DNA from: Staphylococcus warneri
Lineage (GTDB): Bacteria; Bacillota; Bacilli; Staphylococcales; Staphylococcaceae
Direction of reading: 5' to 3'
Length of the DNA: 64,000 nt
NCBI RefSeq assembly: GCF_900636385.1
Contig: NZ_LR134269.1
Coordinates: 2,170,001-2,234,000, forward strand
The notes beneath the pieces are model-generated. The model was given only the letters and a program-made list of their open reading frames with translations. It had not been told where the DNA came from and searched no databases. The translations under genes were made by a program, and so were the position numbers. Of this stretch, positions 29,313-45,057 are shown one piece after another. Numbering within the stretch: the first letter of the stretch is position 1; the number at the start of each line of letters is the position of its first letter.

Positions 29313-30677
29313 TTATGAATTAAATGCGTATTTTAATGCTTCATGTACTGATGAAACACCTACTACTTTTATATCTTCCGGGAAAGTCCAACCACCTATA
29401 TTAGTTTGAGGAATAATAACTCTCTTAAATCCTAACTTTGCTGCTTCTTGAACACGTTGTTCTATTCTAGCTACACGTCTTACTTCTCCTGTTAGACCAA
29501 CCTCGCCAATAAAGCAGTCTAAGCCGTCTACAGCTTTGTCCTTAAAGCTTGAAGCTGTAGCTACAATGATACTTAAATCAACTGCAGGTTCAGTTAATTT
29601 CACGCCGCCAGCAACCTTAATATAAGCATCTTGTTGTTGTAATAGATAATTTTCTTTTTTCTCTAAAACAGCCATTAATAAGCTTAAACGATTGTGATCG
29701 ATACCGGTAGCCATACGACGCGGATTATTAAATGTTGTCGGTGTTACAAGCGCCTGTACTTCAATAAGTAGTGGTCTTGTACCTTCCATAGTTGAAACAA
29801 TTGTTGAACCTGGCACATTAGTTGAACGTTCTTCTAAAAACATCTCTGAAGGATTTAGCACACCTTTTAGACCACTTTGTTTCATTTCAAATATTCCCAT
29901 CTCATTAGTCGAACCAAAACGGTTTTTAACTGCTCGTAGTATTCGATAAGCATGATGCTCATCACCTTCAAAATACAATACAGTATCCACCATGTGTTCA
30001 AGTAATCTAGGTCCTGCAATTTGTCCTTCTTTTGTAACATGCCCAACAATAAATGTAGCTATGTTCATTTGTTTAGCTATATTCATTAAGCTTTGCGTAC
30101 TTTCTCTAACCTGTGACACAGATCCTGGTGCAGAGCTAATTTCTGGATGGTATATTGTTTGAATAGAGTCAACTACTAGTAAATCCGGATTAATGTCTTT
30201 AACTGTTTGATAAATGACTTCTAAATCCGTTTCAGCTAATACTTGTAATTTACTCGAGTCTTCTTCCAAACGATCTGCACGTAATTTTGTTTGATTGATT
30301 GATTCCTCACCTGTGATATATAGAACATTTTTAGATTGTGAGAGTGAGGCACAAATTTGTAGTAGTAACGTGGATTTACCAATACCTGGATCTCCGCCTA
30401 TTAATACTAATGATCCATTAACTATTCCTCCCCCTAGTACACGGTTAAATTCTTTAGATTCTGTAAGAACGCGTGGTGTAGATTCATTTTTGATACTATC
30501 TAATGTTTGTACTTTCCCTGCTGTTTCTTTAGATTTAACACCATGTTTAGGATTGGCAGCTTTTTCTACTATTTCTTCCATCTGGTTCCATGCACCACAA
30601 TTAGGACACTTTCCCATCCATTTTGGAGATTGATAGCCACATGCCATACATTCAAATATTATCTTTTTCTTGGCCAA
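29313..30677 (-). CDS. radA: DNA repair protein RadA (Sms)
   Basis: 454 residues; a RecA-like, DnaB-type helicase that extends D-loops in recombination. N-terminal zinc finger (C-M-A-C-G and C-P-N-C-G), Walker [11 protein letters not shown] near residue 95, Walker [10 protein letters not shown], the RadA signature K-N-R-F-G, and a C-terminal Lon-like domain without protease residues. Start TTG 30677 ([10 protein letters not shown]) behind CGGAGGTG. A good promoter lies just upstream, so it is probably not part of the ctsR operon transcript. Confidence 0.95.
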   Translation of the reverse strand: MAKKKIIFECMACGYQSPKWMGKCPNCGAWNQMEEIVEKAANPKHGVKSKETAGKVQTLDSIKNESTPRVLTESKEFNRVLGGGIVNGSLVLIGGDPGIGKSTLLLQICASLSQSKNVLYITGEESINQTKLRADRLEEDSSKLQVLAETDLEVIYQTVKDINPDLLVVDSIQTIYHPEISSAPGSVSQVRESTQSLMNIAKQMNIATFIVGHVTKEGQIAGPRLLEHMVDTVLYFEGDEHHAYRILRAVKNRFGSTNEMGIFEMKQSGLKGVLNPSEMFLEERSTNVPGSTIVSTMEGTRPLLIEVQALVTPTTFNNPRRMATGIDHNRLSLLMAVLEKKENYLLQQQDAYIKVAGGVKLTEPAVDLSIIVATASSFKDKAVDGLDCFIGEVGLTGEVRRVARIEQRVQEAAKLGFKRVIIPQTNIGGWTFPEDIKVVGVSSVHEALKYAFNS

Positions 30678-30710
30678 TTTCGCACCTCCGTTATATTTAA
30701 GAACAAATCT

Positions 30711-30739
30711 ATTTTAAACTGACAATTTCATAATGACAA
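30711..30739 (-). promoter_or_regulatory. Predicted sigma-A promoter of radA
   Basis: Minus strand TTGTCA, 17-base spacer, TAAAAT, about 35 bases before the TTG start. Confidence 0.7.
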
Positions 30740-30954
30740 ATTAAATGTTAATGCTTTAATTAATTTTTTAAAAGTATTCATAATTCAATACGATAAAGTC
30801 ATTTTTTCGTCTTAATATGTAAATTTTATTTTTTATTAATTAATGCTTTTCTTTAATTATCGATATATTAATACTATTTTAACAATGTTATTTCCTATTA
30901 TGTCACAACTCAATTTAGGAAGCATTGGAAATAAAGAATAATGGTTATTGAAAT

Positions 30955-30994
30955 ATAAATAAAGAGGTAGGAACATTTCGGTTCCCACCTCTTA
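30955..30994 (-). terminator. Terminator of the ctsR-clpC operon
   Basis: AAGAGGTGGGAAC and GTTCCTACCTCTT pair over 13 positions with one mismatch, followed on the minus strand by TATTTATATTT; 25 bases after the clpC stop. Confidence 0.85.
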
Positions 30995-31018
30995 TTGTAT
31001 GATTAAGTTTATGATGGT

Positions 31019-33472
31019 TTACGCTTCAGTAGATGCTTTATCTTCTTTTCTATCTTGAATGTCATATTTAAACTCTTCACCGTCATGATCTACTGTTACT
31101 TCTTTACCTTCCAATTGATTTCCGTCTAAGATCAATTCACTTAGATTGTCTTCAACTGTTTTTTGAATTGCACGAATCAATGGTCTTGCACCATATTCTG
31201 GATCATATCCTTCTTCAGCAATTTTTTCTTTGGCTTTTTCAGTAACTTTGATATTAATATTTTGTTCTGATAAACGCAATGTTAATTTATTCACCATCAT
31301 AGTGACGATTTCTTTAAGTTCTTCTTTAGATAATTTGTGGAATACAATAATATCATCCACACGGTTTAAGAACTCAGGACGGAAAGCATTTTTAAGCTCT
31401 TTCATCATTGTTTTACGTATAGATTCATAGTCTTGACCATCATCTGCACCACCGAAACCAGCGAAACGTTGATCTTGTAATTCTTGAGCACCAACATTTG
31501 ATGTCATAATGATAACTGTATTTCGGAAGTCAACTTGACGTCCTTTGGTATCCGTTAAATGACCATCATCTAAAACTTGTAAAAGTATATTAAATACATC
31601 TGGATGTGCTTTTTCAATTTCATCAAATAGGATAACTGAATATGGTTTACGTCTTACTTTTTCAGTTAATTGACCGCCATCATCATGTCCAACATAGCCT
31701 GGAGGGGCTCCGACTAAACGACTGACAGCATGTTTTTCCATAAACTCACTCATATCAACTCTAATCATAGCATCATCTTCACCAAACATTGATTCTGCTA
31801 AAGCACGAGCTAATTCAGTTTTACCCACACCTGTAGGTCCTAAGAATATAAAGCTACCAATTGGACGTTTAGGGTCTTTTAAGCCTGCTCTTGCACGTCT
31901 AACAGCTTTACTGATAGATGTCACGGCATCTTTTTGACCAATAACTCTATCATGTAGGGTATCTTCAAGATTTAGTAAACGATCTGATTCTGTTTCATTA
32001 ATTCTAGTTAATGGGATACCTGTCCAACCTGCAATAACCTCAGCAATATCTTCTTCTGATAATGATGTACTTACCCCATCTTGTGAGTTTTTCCATTCAT
32101 TTTTAGCTTCTTCATATTGTTTTTCTAATTTTGTTTGTTTATCTCTAAGATTAGCTGCATTTTCAAATTCTTGTGCATGGACAGCTGCATCTTTTTCATT
32201 TTTTACTTTTTCAATTTGTTGTTCAATTTCTTTTAAATTATTAGGTGTTGTATGACTTTTCAATCTTACTTTTGAACTTGCTTCATCGATAAGGTCAATC
32301 GCTTTGTCTGGTAAAAATCGATCTGACACATAGCGATGGCTTAATTTAGCAGCCGCTTCTAAAGCTTCATCTGAAATATTGATGCGATGATGCGCTTCAT
32401 AGCGATCACGAAGTCCTTTTAAAATTGATACAGTGTCTTCAACTGTAGGCTCATCAACTTGAATAGGTTGGAAACGACGCTCTAACGCAGCATCTTTTTC
32501 AATGTTTTTACGATATTCGTCTAACGTTGTTGCACCAATACATTGTAATTCGCCACGTGCTAATGCTGGTTTTAAGATATTTGAAGCATCTATTGCACCT
32601 TCTGCACCACCTGCACCTACTAATGTATGCAATTCATCAATAAATAGAATCACATTGCCAGCTTGATGAATTTCTTCCATTACTTTTTTCAATCGTTCTT
32701 CAAATTCACCACGGTATTTTGTACCAGCTACAACAGTACCCATATCTAGTGACATGACACGTTTGTTTTTAAGTGTTTCCGGTACTTCATTATTTACTAT
32801 AGCTTGAGCTAAACCTTCCGCAATAGCTGTTTTACCTACACCTGGCTCACCAATTAATACAGGATTATTTTTAGTACGACGACTTAATACTTCTATAACT
32901 CGTGTAATTTCTTTGTCTCGACCCACAACTGGATCTAATGTGCCATCTTTAGCAATAATTGTTAAATCACGTGCTAAACTATCTAATGTTGGTGTGTTAT
33001 TAGATTTATTTGCTTGAGCATTTTTATTACTCATTTCTGGGCTACCTAATGCTTTAACTACTTGTGCACGTGCTTTTGTAATATTTAAATCAAGGTTAGC
33101 AAATACACGCGCCGCTACACCTTCATTTTCACGGATTAAGCCAAGTAAAATATGTTCTGTTCCTACAAAATTGTGATGTAGTTTACGTGCTTCGTCCATT
33201 GATAATTCAATCACTTTTTTAGCTCTAGGTGTATAATGTAATGTTGCCATAGGAGCTTGACCATGACCGATAAGTTTTTCAACCTCTTCAATAACTTTAT
33301 CCTCTGTAATATTAAAGCTTTCTAATACTTTTGCTGCGATACCTTCAGGTTCTTTCATTAGACCTAATAAAAGATGTTCTGTTCCAATATTTGAATGGTT
33401 CAATCGAATTGCTTCTTCTTGTGCATGAGCTAATACTCTTTGCGCACGTTCAGTTAATCTACCAAATAGCAT
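31019..33472 (-). CDS. clpC: ATP-dependent Clp protease ATPase subunit ClpC
   Basis: 817 residues; Hsp100 unfoldase that feeds ClpP and is activated by MecA/McsB. Two N-terminal Clp repeats (about 1-145), AAA-1 with G-E-P-G-V-G-K-T and V-I-L-F-I-D-E-L-H, a UVR-type middle segment (about 415-470), AAA-2 with [11 protein letters not shown] and [13 protein letters not shown] 33472 follows TAGGAGG. Last gene of ctsR-mcsA-mcsB-clpC; arginine-phosphorylated proteins made by McsB are its substrates. Confidence 0.98.
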   Translation of the reverse strand: MLFGRLTERAQRVLAHAQEEAIRLNHSNIGTEHLLLGLMKEPEGIAAKVLESFNITEDKVIEEVEKLIGHGQAPMATLHYTPRAKKVIELSMDEARKLHHNFVGTEHILLGLIRENEGVAARVFANLDLNITKARAQVVKALGSPEMSNKNAQANKSNNTPTLDSLARDLTIIAKDGTLDPVVGRDKEITRVIEVLSRRTKNNPVLIGEPGVGKTAIAEGLAQAIVNNEVPETLKNKRVMSLDMGTVVAGTKYRGEFEERLKKVMEEIHQAGNVILFIDELHTLVGAGGAEGAIDASNILKPALARGELQCIGATTLDEYRKNIEKDAALERRFQPIQVDEPTVEDTVSILKGLRDRYEAHHRINISDEALEAAAKLSHRYVSDRFLPDKAIDLIDEASSKVRLKSHTTPNNLKEIEQQIEKVKNEKDAAVHAQEFENAANLRDKQTKLEKQYEEAKNEWKNSQDGVSTSLSEEDIAEVIAGWTGIPLTRINETESDRLLNLEDTLHDRVIGQKDAVTSISKAVRRARAGLKDPKRPIGSFIFLGPTGVGKTELARALAESMFGEDDAMIRVDMSEFMEKHAVSRLVGAPPGYVGHDDGGQLTEKVRRKPYSVILFDEIEKAHPDVFNILLQVLDDGHLTDTKGRQVDFRNTVIIMTSNVGAQELQDQRFAGFGGADDGQDYESIRKTMMKELKNAFRPEFLNRVDDIIVFHKLSKEELKEIVTMMVNKLTLRLSEQNINIKVTEKAKEKIAEEGYDPEYGARPLIRAIQKTVEDNLSELILDGNQLEGKEVTVDHDGEEFKYDIQDRKEDKASTEA

Positions 33473-33487
33473 ATGATTTGTTACCTC

Positions 33488-34492
33488 CTATTTTATATGT
33501 TCTCTTAAAACATTCGCTCTCTTTTCATTGACTGGTGTTTCATCTTCTTCATCAAATAAAAATGGTGTTTGAATACCAACCATAAATTCATTGAATTTAA
33601 AATTATCAAGTTCGATATAATTTAAATCTATGCCTAATTTAACTTCACTCAATCGATAAGATGCCTCTTCCATAGAGATAAGTCTGCTATTTTGCAATAT
33701 TCCTAATGAACGATGGACTCTATCTAATGTTTCTATATGTTTATGTTTATCTAATCTTGATCGGATTTGAAGTTCTTCATTTATAATTTGATTGATTACT
33801 TCTGTTAAATTCTCTATGATTTCTTCTTCTGTTTTCCCCAATGTTAATTGGTTTGAAACCTGGTAAATGTGGCCATAAACTTGTGAGCCTTCACCATATA
33901 TTCCTCGAATGGTAAAACCAAATCGGTTAATGGTCTGTGCTATACCTGACATTCTTTTCATGATAGAAAGACCAGGCAAATGCAACATCACACTTGCTCT
34001 CATACCAGTTCCGATATTAGTAGGACATGTGGTTAAATACCCTAAATGTTCATCATAGCTAATATCAAGTTGTTGGTCGATTTCATCATCTAGTGCTGAC
34101 GCTTCTTTATACAATCTTTCTAATGATAAATCTGTACCAAGCGCTTGAATTCTAATATGATCTTCTTCATTAATCATGACACTAATAGATTCATCATCAT
34201 TTAGTAGAACAGCCGATGCTGGTTGTTTGATCAACTCTGGACTTACCAAATGTTTAGCTACCAATTTCATTTTATTTTGTTGGTCCATCATATCTAGTCT
34301 TTTTAAAGTCATGCTAGGTAATGCATCTTGTACTTCATTTATTACTCTAAATCCATCTTGTTCTGTCGGAAACATGAGTGGGTGAACATGATTTTCAAGA
34401 TTTCTTGCTAGGCGAATTCTTGAAGAAATGACCACTGGTGCTTCTTTATTCGTTTTCATCCACTCACTAATGTTAGGTTCTAAGTCACTCAT
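33488..34492 (-). CDS. mcsB: Protein arginine kinase McsB
   Basis: 334 residues, phosphagen-kinase fold. It phosphorylates arginines of CtsR and misfolded proteins and marks them for ClpCP. Seen: S-S-R-I-R-L-A-R-N near the N-terminus, [16 protein letters not shown] with the catalytic cysteine, and I-R-G-I-Y-G-E-G-S. Two neighbouring ATGs (34495, 34492) follow GAGGTG; the second is better spaced. The start overlaps the mcsA end by eight bases, so the two are coupled. Confidence 0.95.
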   Translation of the reverse strand: MSDLEPNISEWMKTNKEAPVVISSRIRLARNLENHVHPLMFPTEQDGFRVINEVQDALPSMTLKRLDMMDQQNKMKLVAKHLVSPELIKQPASAVLLNDDESISVMINEEDHIRIQALGTDLSLERLYKEASALDDEIDQQLDISYDEHLGYLTTCPTNIGTGMRASVMLHLPGLSIMKRMSGIAQTINRFGFTIRGIYGEGSQVYGHIYQVSNQLTLGKTEEEIIENLTEVINQIINEELQIRSRLDKHKHIETLDRVHRSLGILQNSRLISMEEASYRLSEVKLGIDLNYIELDNFKFNEFMVGIQTPFLFDEEDETPVNEKRANVLREHIK

Positions 34493-35042
34493 CATGTTGC
34501 ACCTCGCTCTCTTCACTTAGCGATTTGATTTCGTCTCGAACAATAGCTGCCTGTTCGAAATCTTGTTCATCTATTAATTGTTGTAAATATTGCTTTTTCT
34601 CTTCGATTTTCTTTTTAAGTGCAAGCTTATGATAAGAAGATTGAGGTACCTTTCCTACATGTTCATATTGACCGCCTTGCACACGTCTTACTATGTCTAG
34701 GATGTCATCCTTAAATGTGGCATAGCAATTAGAACAACCAAATTTGCCTACATGTGCTATGTCTTTTAACGTCATATGACAAGTTGGACATCTTTTTTCT
34801 TCCTGAAATGCCATTTCTTGAAAATTAATACCATGTTTAGTTGCTAAATGTTGTAATATTTGCTTTACAACAAATGCTTCTTCTATATCATCTTGATGAT
34901 GATAGGATGATTGCTCTTGGTGTGTCCATGGGTTATCACCTTGCGCACAAGTACTACACACCCATTTTTCTTGCATACCATCTTTACTTTTAACAGTTAA
35001 TTTAACTTCAGCTTCATTTAAATGGCAATTTTCACAAAGCAA
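34485..35042 (-). CDS. mcsA: McsA, zinc-finger activator of McsB
   Basis: 185 residues. Zinc-binding CxxC pairs: C-E-N-C at the very start, C-S-T-C, C-P-T-C and C-S-N-C; a C-terminal UVR coiled coil ([16 protein letters not shown]). McsA activates McsB kinase and binds CtsR. Start TTG 35042 (M-L-C-E-N-C) is eight bases behind GAGGTG; the TTG at 35057 lies in front of that site and would add five odd residues. Second gene of the ctsR operon. Confidence 0.93.
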   Translation of the reverse strand: MLCENCHLNEAEVKLTVKSKDGMQEKWVCSTCAQGDNPWTHQEQSSYHHQDDIEEAFVVKQILQHLATKHGINFQEMAFQEEKRCPTCHMTLKDIAHVGKFGCSNCYATFKDDILDIVRRVQGGQYEHVGKVPQSSYHKLALKKKIEEKKQYLQQLIDEQDFEQAAIVRDEIKSLSEESEVQHDE

Positions 35043-35062
35043 AAAGCAACACCTCAATTCCT

Positions 35063-35524
35063 CTAGTAATAATTTATGACAGGTAAAATTCGTTTAAGAA
35101 TATTTGCTCTAATAATATCTCGAGAAACAATATCCATTTTTAACGTTTCTCGATCAATAGCAGCAATAATCATTTTTGCTTCTCTTTCATTCACAAGTCC
35201 TTTATCTAACAAGCCATCTATTAAATAAAGTGCTTGTTGTTGAGATATTGAAGGACCTATTAATTGAAGTAAATGATTAATATAACCTGTTTCATCTTTG
35301 TTTTCAATTTTCGTGATTCGGATGTATCCTCCACCACCACGTTTACTTTCTATTTCGTAACCATGCTCATTTGTAAATCTAGTTTTAATCACATAGTTTA
35401 ATTGAGAAGGGACGCAGTCAAAACGTTGAGCAATATTTGCTCTTTGAATTTCCACCACATCTTCATTGGTTTCTTCAAATAAATGTTTAATGTACTGTTC
35501 TATGATGTCGGACATATTATGCAT
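35063..35524 (-). CDS. ctsR: Transcriptional repressor CtsR
   Basis: 153 residues. Winged helix-turn-helix N-terminal domain with the glycine-rich wing [10 protein letters not shown] that senses heat, and a C-terminal dimer domain. It represses clp genes and its own operon. Start ATG 35524 (M-H-N-M-S-D) after GAGGTG. Two CtsR boxes lie over the promoter just upstream, so it is clearly self-regulated. Confidence 0.96.
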   Translation of the reverse strand: MHNMSDIIEQYIKHLFEETNEDVVEIQRANIAQRFDCVPSQLNYVIKTRFTNEHGYEIESKRGGGGYIRITKIENKDETGYINHLLQLIGPSISQQQALYLIDGLLDKGLVNEREAKMIIAAIDRETLKMDIVSRDIIRANILKRILPVINYY

Positions 35525-35538
35525 GATTATCACCTCTT

Positions 35539-35555
35539 TTTGACCTTCTTTGACT
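35539..35555 (-). promoter_or_regulatory. CtsR operator 1
   Basis: AGTCAAAGAAGGTCAAA on the minus strand is a full match to the CtsR heptad direct repeat (A/G-GTCAAA-N3-A/G-GTCAAA). It lies downstream of the -10. Confidence 0.92.
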
Positions 35556-35557
35556 AT

Positions 35558-35586
35558 ATTATATGACCAACTTTGACCATTTTCAA
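35558..35586 (-). promoter_or_regulatory. Promoter of the ctsR operon
   Basis: Minus strand TTGAAA, 17-base spacer, TATAAT: perfect -10 and good -35. CtsR operator 2 fills the spacer. Confidence 0.88.
35562..35578 (-). promoter_or_regulatory. CtsR operator 2
   Basis: GGTCAAAGTTGGTCATA on the minus strand matches the CtsR repeat with one weak position in the second heptad; it lies between -35 and -10, so bound CtsR would block polymerase. Confidence 0.88.
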
Positions 35587-35679
35587 TTAATTTGATTTTA
35601 AATTTTTAAAATTTATGATGTTAGCGCTTATTTTTTATTGTATGATAGACAATAGAATAAATTAAAGGAATGAAAAAAC

Positions 35680-36894
35680 ATGCACATTCTCATTGGGATT
35701 ATTGGAATTATTTTCTTCTTAGCACTCGCGTACTTATTTAGTTCAGATAGAAAGAATATTCGTTGGCAATATGTTGGACTATTATTAGTTATTCAATTAA
35801 TTTTCGCCTTCATTTTATTAAAAACAAACATTGGTATTACAGTCATTGGTGGTATTGCTAATGGTTTTGGTTATTTGCTATCTAAAGCAGCAGAAGGCGT
35901 TAACTTCGTTTTCGGTGGTTTTAAATATGTAGATCCTAAAAATCCACCATTTTTCTTTAACGTTTTATTACCAATTGTATTTATTTCAGCATTAATTGGG
36001 ATTCTACAATACACTAAAATTTTACCATTTATAATTAACGTATTAGGTTTCCTTATTTCAAAAATCAATGGTATGGGACGTTTGGAATCATACAATGCAG
36101 TAGCAGCAGCAATTTTAGGTCAATCTGAAGTGTTTATTTCTTTAAAACAACAACTTCCTTATATACCTAAACAACGTTTGTATACTTTAACAGCATCTGC
36201 AATGTCTACAGTATCTGCTTCAATTATAGGTGCTTATTTCACATTAATTGAACCGAAATACGTTGTAACAGCTGTTGTATTAAACTTATTCGGTGGTTTC
36301 ATCATCGCTTCAATCATTAACCCTTATCAAGTTAATGAAGAGGATGATAAATTATTAGTAGCCGAAAGTGAAACGAAAAATCAATCTTTCTTTGAAATGC
36401 TTGGGGAGTATATTCTAGATGGATTTAAAGTGGCAGTCATTGTAGGTGCGATGCTTATCGGATACATCGCAATTATCGCGTTACTAAATGGCTTAGTAAG
36501 TGGTACTTTCAGTTTACTTTCACATGGCGCAATCAAATGGGACTTCCAAACTTTAATTGGATTTGTATTTGCTCCATTTGCATTCTTAGCAGGTGTTCCA
36601 TGGAACGACGCAGTACAATCAGGTTCTGTTATGGCAACTAAATTATTATCAAATGAATTTGTTGCAATGCAGGCATTAGGTAAGTTAAATGGCATTTCAG
36701 AACACGCTAAAGGTGTTACTTCAGTATTCTTAGTATCATTTGCTAACTTTAGCTCGATTGGTATTATTTCTGGTGCTATTAAATCATTAAATGATAAAAA
36801 AGGTGACGTTGTTGCAAGATTCGGATTAAAATTATTATTCGGTGCGACATTAGTATCATTTATTTCAGCAGCAATTGCTGGATTCTTCATCTAA
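35680..36894 (+). CDS. nupC: Concentrative nucleoside transporter (NupC family)
   Basis: 404 residues, nearly all membrane spans; CNT family, importing nucleosides with H+ or Na+. Family signature segments are seen: A-A-I-L-G-Q-S-E-V-F-I, A-S-A-M-S-T-V-S-A-S-I-I-G-A-Y, G-V-P-W-N-D-A and the C-terminal F-A-N-F-S-S-I-G-I. ATG 35680 follows AAAGGAATG. It is divergent from ctsR and convergent with pdxT, with a terminator between. Which nucleosides it takes is not clear. Confidence 0.92.
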   Translation: MHILIGIIGIIFFLALAYLFSSDRKNIRWQYVGLLLVIQLIFAFILLKTNIGITVIGGIANGFGYLLSKAAEGVNFVFGGFKYVDPKNPPFFFNVLLPIVFISALIGILQYTKILPFIINVLGFLISKINGMGRLESYNAVAAAILGQSEVFISLKQQLPYIPKQRLYTLTASAMSTVSASIIGAYFTLIEPKYVVTAVVLNLFGGFIIASIINPYQVNEEDDKLLVAESETKNQSFFEMLGEYILDGFKVAVIVGAMLIGYIAIIALLNGLVSGTFSLLSHGAIKWDFQTLIGFVFAPFAFLAGVPWNDAVQSGSVMATKLLSNEFVAMQALGKLNGISEHAKGVTSVFLVSFANFSSIGIISGAIKSLNDKKGDVVARFGLKLLFGATLVSFISAAIAGFFI

Positions 36895-36900
36895 TGAACA

Positions 36901-36946
36901 AAGGCAATGTATGAAAGAGCATTTAAACTCAATCATACATTGCCTT
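36901..36946 (+). terminator. Terminator of nupC
   Basis: AAGGCAATGTATG and CATACATTGCCTT are perfect 13-base arms with a 20-base loop, followed by ATTTTTATTTTT. It lies between convergent nupC and pdxT and may help stop pdxT as well. Confidence 0.88.
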
Positions 36947-36950
36947 ATTT

Positions 36951-37508
36951 TTATTTTTGAATCATATGGTTTATAAAATAATCAGTTACACGATAATCAT
37001 CTGTTAATTCTGGATGAAATGATACACCTAAATATTCACCTTGTTTAACTGCAACGATTTTATCGCCAACTTTACTTAATATTTCAACATTGTCAGCTAC
37101 CTTCGCAATATGAGGTGCTCTAATAAAAACACCTTCTATATCCTTAGCTATGCCTTTGATATCTAATTCCGATTCAAAGCTATCGACTTGTCTACCAAAC
37201 GAATTACGTTCAACTGTAATATCTAATTTATTTAAATAGCCTTCTTCACCTTCAACATCACTAGCCAATACGATTAAACCTGCACAAGTACCAAACATAG
37301 GTAAATCTGATTGCTGTAACTTTTCTTTAAAACCATATAAATCCATTAACCTTCTTAATGTTGTTGATTCGCCACCAGGTAAGATTAAACCATCGATATC
37401 ATCTAATTGTTCTACTTTTTTAATTGGGATACCTTCATGGCCACTTAATTCTATATGACGAATATGTTCACGAACTGCACCTTGAAGCGCTAATACACCT
37501 ATTTTCAT
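36951..37508 (-). CDS. pdxT: Pyridoxal 5'-phosphate synthase glutaminase subunit
   Basis: 185-residue class I glutaminase that hands ammonia to PdxS. Catalytic cysteine in [15 protein letters not shown] oxyanion region, and the His-Glu pair in F-H-P-E-L. ATG 37508 is three bases after the pdxS stop; no strong ribosome site, so coupling to pdxS is likely. Confidence 0.96.
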   Translation of the reverse strand: MKIGVLALQGAVREHIRHIELSGHEGIPIKKVEQLDDIDGLILPGGESTTLRRLMDLYGFKEKLQQSDLPMFGTCAGLIVLASDVEGEEGYLNKLDITVERNSFGRQVDSFESELDIKGIAKDIEGVFIRAPHIAKVADNVEILSKVGDKIVAVKQGEYLGVSFHPELTDDYRVTDYFINHMIQK

Positions 37509-37511
37509 ATA

Positions 37512-38399
37512 TTACCAACCACGCTCTTGCATACGCTCTTCTAATGAAATTTGATTAATATCTAAACCTTTCATGGCAGTTCCTAATTCTGCAGCTAATT
37601 TACCAATTAGCTCATAATCTTGATAGTGTGTTGTAGCTTGCACAATTGCTTTAGCAAATTTTTCTGGATCTTCAGATTTGAAAATACCTGATCCAACAAA
37701 TACGCCATCTGCACCTAATTCCATCATTAAAGCAGCGTCTTGAGGTGTTGCAACGCCACCTGCTGCAAAGTTAACAACCGGTAATCTACCATTATCTTTG
37801 ATTTGTTTTAATACTTCATATGGTGCTCCAATATCTTTAGCAAATGTCATAATTTCATCATCATTCATAACAGTCAAACGACTGACTTCAGCATTAACTC
37901 TTCTCATATGTCTTACTGCTTCGACAATGTTACCTGTTCCTGGTTCGCCTTTAGTTCTTAACATAGCAGCACCTTCGCCAATACGACGAGCAGCTTCACC
38001 TAAATTACGACAACCACATACAAAAGGTACAGTGAATTGATCTTTGCGTAAATGATATTCTTCATCAGCAGGTGTTAATACTTCTGATTCATCAATATAA
38101 TCCACACCCATTGCTTCTAATACACGTGCTTCTGTAATATGACCAATTCGTGCTTTAGCCATTACTGGAATAGATACAGCATTCATTACCTCTTCAACAA
38201 TTTTAGGATTAGCACTACGTGCAACGCCACCTGCTGCACGGATGTCAGAAGGTACTCTTTCTAATGCCATAACTGCAACAGCACCAGCTTCTTCTGCAAT
38301 TTTAGCTTGTTCTGCATTGACAACATCCATAATAACGCCGCCTTTTTGCATTTCAGCCATTCCTCGTTTAACTCTTTCAGATCCAACTATTTTAGACAT
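37512..38399 (-). CDS. pdxS: Pyridoxal 5'-phosphate synthase lyase subunit
   Basis: 295 residues, (beta/alpha)8 barrel that makes PLP from ribose 5-phosphate, glyceraldehyde 3-phosphate and ammonia. The lysines of the two sites are in V-M-A-K-A-R-I-G-H and [11 protein letters not shown]; phosphate-binding [11 protein letters not shown] is present. Starts M-S-K-I-V-G-S. With pdxT forms the DXP-independent vitamin B6 path and is divergent from pdxR, which probably activates it. Confidence 0.97.
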   Translation of the reverse strand: MSKIVGSERVKRGMAEMQKGGVIMDVVNAEQAKIAEEAGAVAVMALERVPSDIRAAGGVARSANPKIVEEVMNAVSIPVMAKARIGHITEARVLEAMGVDYIDESEVLTPADEEYHLRKDQFTVPFVCGCRNLGEAARRIGEGAAMLRTKGEPGTGNIVEAVRHMRRVNAEVSRLTVMNDDEIMTFAKDIGAPYEVLKQIKDNGRLPVVNFAAGGVATPQDAALMMELGADGVFVGSGIFKSEDPEKFAKAIVQATTHYQDYELIGKLAAELGTAMKGLDINQISLEERMQERGW

Positions 38400-38495
38400 A
38401 AATTCTACCCCTTTACTTCTTGATTAAATTTATTGTAAAGGATAAACTGATATTTAAAAAGGTTCAATTTATTTATTATAAAGGGGGTCAGATAA

Positions 38496-39881
38496 ATGAG
38501 AGAGACACAATCACTCTATATTGATTTATACGAAAAATTAAAAAAGCAAATTATAGAAGGTCAGTATCAGTCAAATGACAGGTTCCCTTCAAAACGCCAA
38601 TTAAGTGAGCATTTATCTTTAAGCCAAACAACAATTGAGCATGCCTATCAATTGCTATTAGATGAAGGGTTTATTTACTCTAAACCCCGATCAGGTTATT
38701 ACGTATCCGATATCGAATCATTACCTGTACTTCCCAAACAATATGTTTTGCCCACAACTACATACATCAATAATGACAATACGGAGATAGAGAAAACAAA
38801 TTATAATTATTCTTTCAACTTATCTGAAATCGATGCAGAATATTTTCCCACACATTTATTTAGAAAATATGCAAAAGATGTATTTGAAGATAATCAGTTT
38901 GATCTGTTACAAAGAGGAGACAATCAAGGAGAATTTGAATTAAGACAACAAATTGCGCATTACTTATTCAATAGTAGAGGAGTAACATCTCATCCAGATC
39001 AAATCGTAATAGGGTCTTCAACAGAGCAATTATTAAATATGTTGACTGATATACTTGAAGATGCGTCATTTGCTATAGAAAAACCCAGTTATCCTCCGAT
39101 TAAACAAGTATTAGATAAAAAGAAATTCAACTATTTACAAGTCCCAGTCGAGAAAAATGGAATACAAACTCATCCTATTTTATCATCAGAACATAACATT
39201 ATTTATATTACACCTTCACACCAGTTTCCTACTGGCCATGTCATGAATCTAAAAAAAAGAACCCAACTCATCAATTGGGCTCAACAACAAGATAATAGAT
39301 ACATTATCGAAGATGACTATGATTCAGAATTTAGATATTTTGGTAAACCTATCCCTGCATTACAGAGTCTTGATTCCCAAGATAAAGTCATTTATTTAAG
39401 TACCTTTTCAAAATCTATTTATCCAAGTTGTAGGATCGCATATATTGTATTACCACCGAAATTGTTAGAACAATATCATCATTATCATTATAAAGAAGCC
39501 AATACAGCTCCAGTTCATATCCAAAGAATGATTGCACAGTTTATGAGTAGTGGTAGTTTTGAGCGTCATTTAAATAAAATGAGAAAAATTTATAAAGAAA
39601 AATTGCAATTTATTTTAAATGCTTTGTCACCATACGAAAATCAATTGAAAGTTGACGGTGCACTCACGGGCATGCATTTTACTCTAACTGTTTTAAACGG
39701 ATTAAACATGGAAGAATGCTTACAACGCGCTAAAGAACATTCACTGAAATTACATCCATATGAATTTGAAGAAAACTCAAATTTGAATCCTCCAAAATTT
39801 ATTATAGGTTTCGGTGGTATTCCTAAAAAACGATTAGCTTCTCATACGGAAGCACTCATCAATTCGTTAATTATAAAGTAA
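38496..39881 (+). CDS. pdxR: PdxR, MocR-type (GntR/aminotransferase) regulator of pdxST
   Basis: 461 residues: an N-terminal GntR winged helix (about 1-75, with F-P-S-K-R-Q-L-S-E-H-L-S-L-S-Q-T-T-I-E) and a fold-type I aminotransferase-like domain. The PLP lysine is in L-S-T-F-S-K-S-I-Y-P, and the D-D-Y-D-S-E-F-R ring-binding motif is kept, so it should sense PLP. Divergent from pdxS over a 96-base region, the usual arrangement for PdxR. ATG 38496 follows AAAGGGGG. Confidence 0.92.
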   Translation: MRETQSLYIDLYEKLKKQIIEGQYQSNDRFPSKRQLSEHLSLSQTTIEHAYQLLLDEGFIYSKPRSGYYVSDIESLPVLPKQYVLPTTTYINNDNTEIEKTNYNYSFNLSEIDAEYFPTHLFRKYAKDVFEDNQFDLLQRGDNQGEFELRQQIAHYLFNSRGVTSHPDQIVIGSSTEQLLNMLTDILEDASFAIEKPSYPPIKQVLDKKKFNYLQVPVEKNGIQTHPILSSEHNIIYITPSHQFPTGHVMNLKKRTQLINWAQQQDNRYIIEDDYDSEFRYFGKPIPALQSLDSQDKVIYLSTFSKSIYPSCRIAYIVLPPKLLEQYHHYHYKEANTAPVHIQRMIAQFMSSGSFERHLNKMRKIYKEKLQFILNALSPYENQLKVDGALTGMHFTLTVLNGLNMEECLQRAKEHSLKLHPYEFEENSNLNPPKFIIGFGGIPKKRLASHTEALINSLIIK

Positions 39882-39914
39882 CACTTCTTTTTCTTTTGAA
39901 AAAGTTAGTGTTAC
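39878..39914 (+). terminator. Terminator of pdxR
   Basis: GTAACACT and AGTGTTAC arms with an inner TTTTTC/GAAAAA pair; overlaps the pdxR stop. The T-run after it is short, so it may act mainly as a 3'-end structure. Confidence 0.6.
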
Positions 39915-40007
39915 TTATGCAATTGACGCTAGTCTATTGTATTTATAATTAACTTGAGGAATATAATTAAAGATAAATGGATAAACTGACTCTTTCTTAT
40001 TTTAAAC

Positions 40008-40032
40008 ATAAAAAAAGAGACCTTGCGGTCTC
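40008..40032 (-). terminator. Terminator of the distal rRNA operon
   Basis: GAGACC-GCAA-GGTCTC followed by TTTTTTT on the minus strand, about 28 bases past the 5S gene. Confidence 0.9.
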
Positions 40033-40059
40033 AATGCGGCTCATCGCATCCTATTATTT

Positions 40060-40174
40060 GCCTGGCAACGTCCTACTCTAGCGGAACGTTAGTCCGACTA
40101 CCATCGGCGCTAAGGAGCTTAACTTCTGTGTTCGGCATGGGAACAGGTGTGACCTCCTTGCCATTGTCACCAGA
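40060..40174 (-). rRNA. 5S ribosomal RNA (distal operon)
   Basis: 115 bases, starts TCTGGTGACAATGGC, contains the conserved CCGAACACAGAAGTTAAG and ends GTTGCCAGGC. Identical to the copy at 45285-45399. Confidence 0.95.
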
Positions 40175-40246
40175 CAAATGGAATGTATTATACATTCAAA
40201 ACTAGATAGTAAGTAAAATGATTTTGCGTCGCAAAACATAAATTTT

Positions 40247-43166
<2,920 letters not shown>

Positions 43167-43332
43167 TATGTTTCCATCCTACAGGAAACGCGTTATTAAT
43201 CTTGTGAGTGTTCTTTCGAACACTAGCGATTATTTCTTATAAATTCAAGCTTTAAAACTCTAATTCACTCGGTTTTGCTTGGTAAAATCTATTTTACTTA
43301 CTTATCTAGTTTTCAATGTACAAATAAATGAA

Positions 43333-43409
<77 letters not shown>

Positions 43410-43493
43410 ATCACGTTGAATGTTATATAAACATTCAAAACTGAATACAATATGTCAATGTTATTCCTCATCTTCTACGAAGATGTTCCGAAT

Positions 43494-45057
<1,564 letters not shown>

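Larger units (their letters stand above)
30678..31018. other. 341-base AT-rich gap between clpC and radA
   Basis: Holds the radA promoter (30711-30739) and the clpC terminator (30955-30994). The 200 bases between them are very AT-rich and show no reading frame, repeat or hairpin that I can support. Confidence 0.6.

Noticed and set aside
36381..36890. 169-codon minus-strand frame within nupC.
   Set aside because: Exact antisense of a membrane protein gene, hence the Asn/Pro/Ala-rich product; no start signal.
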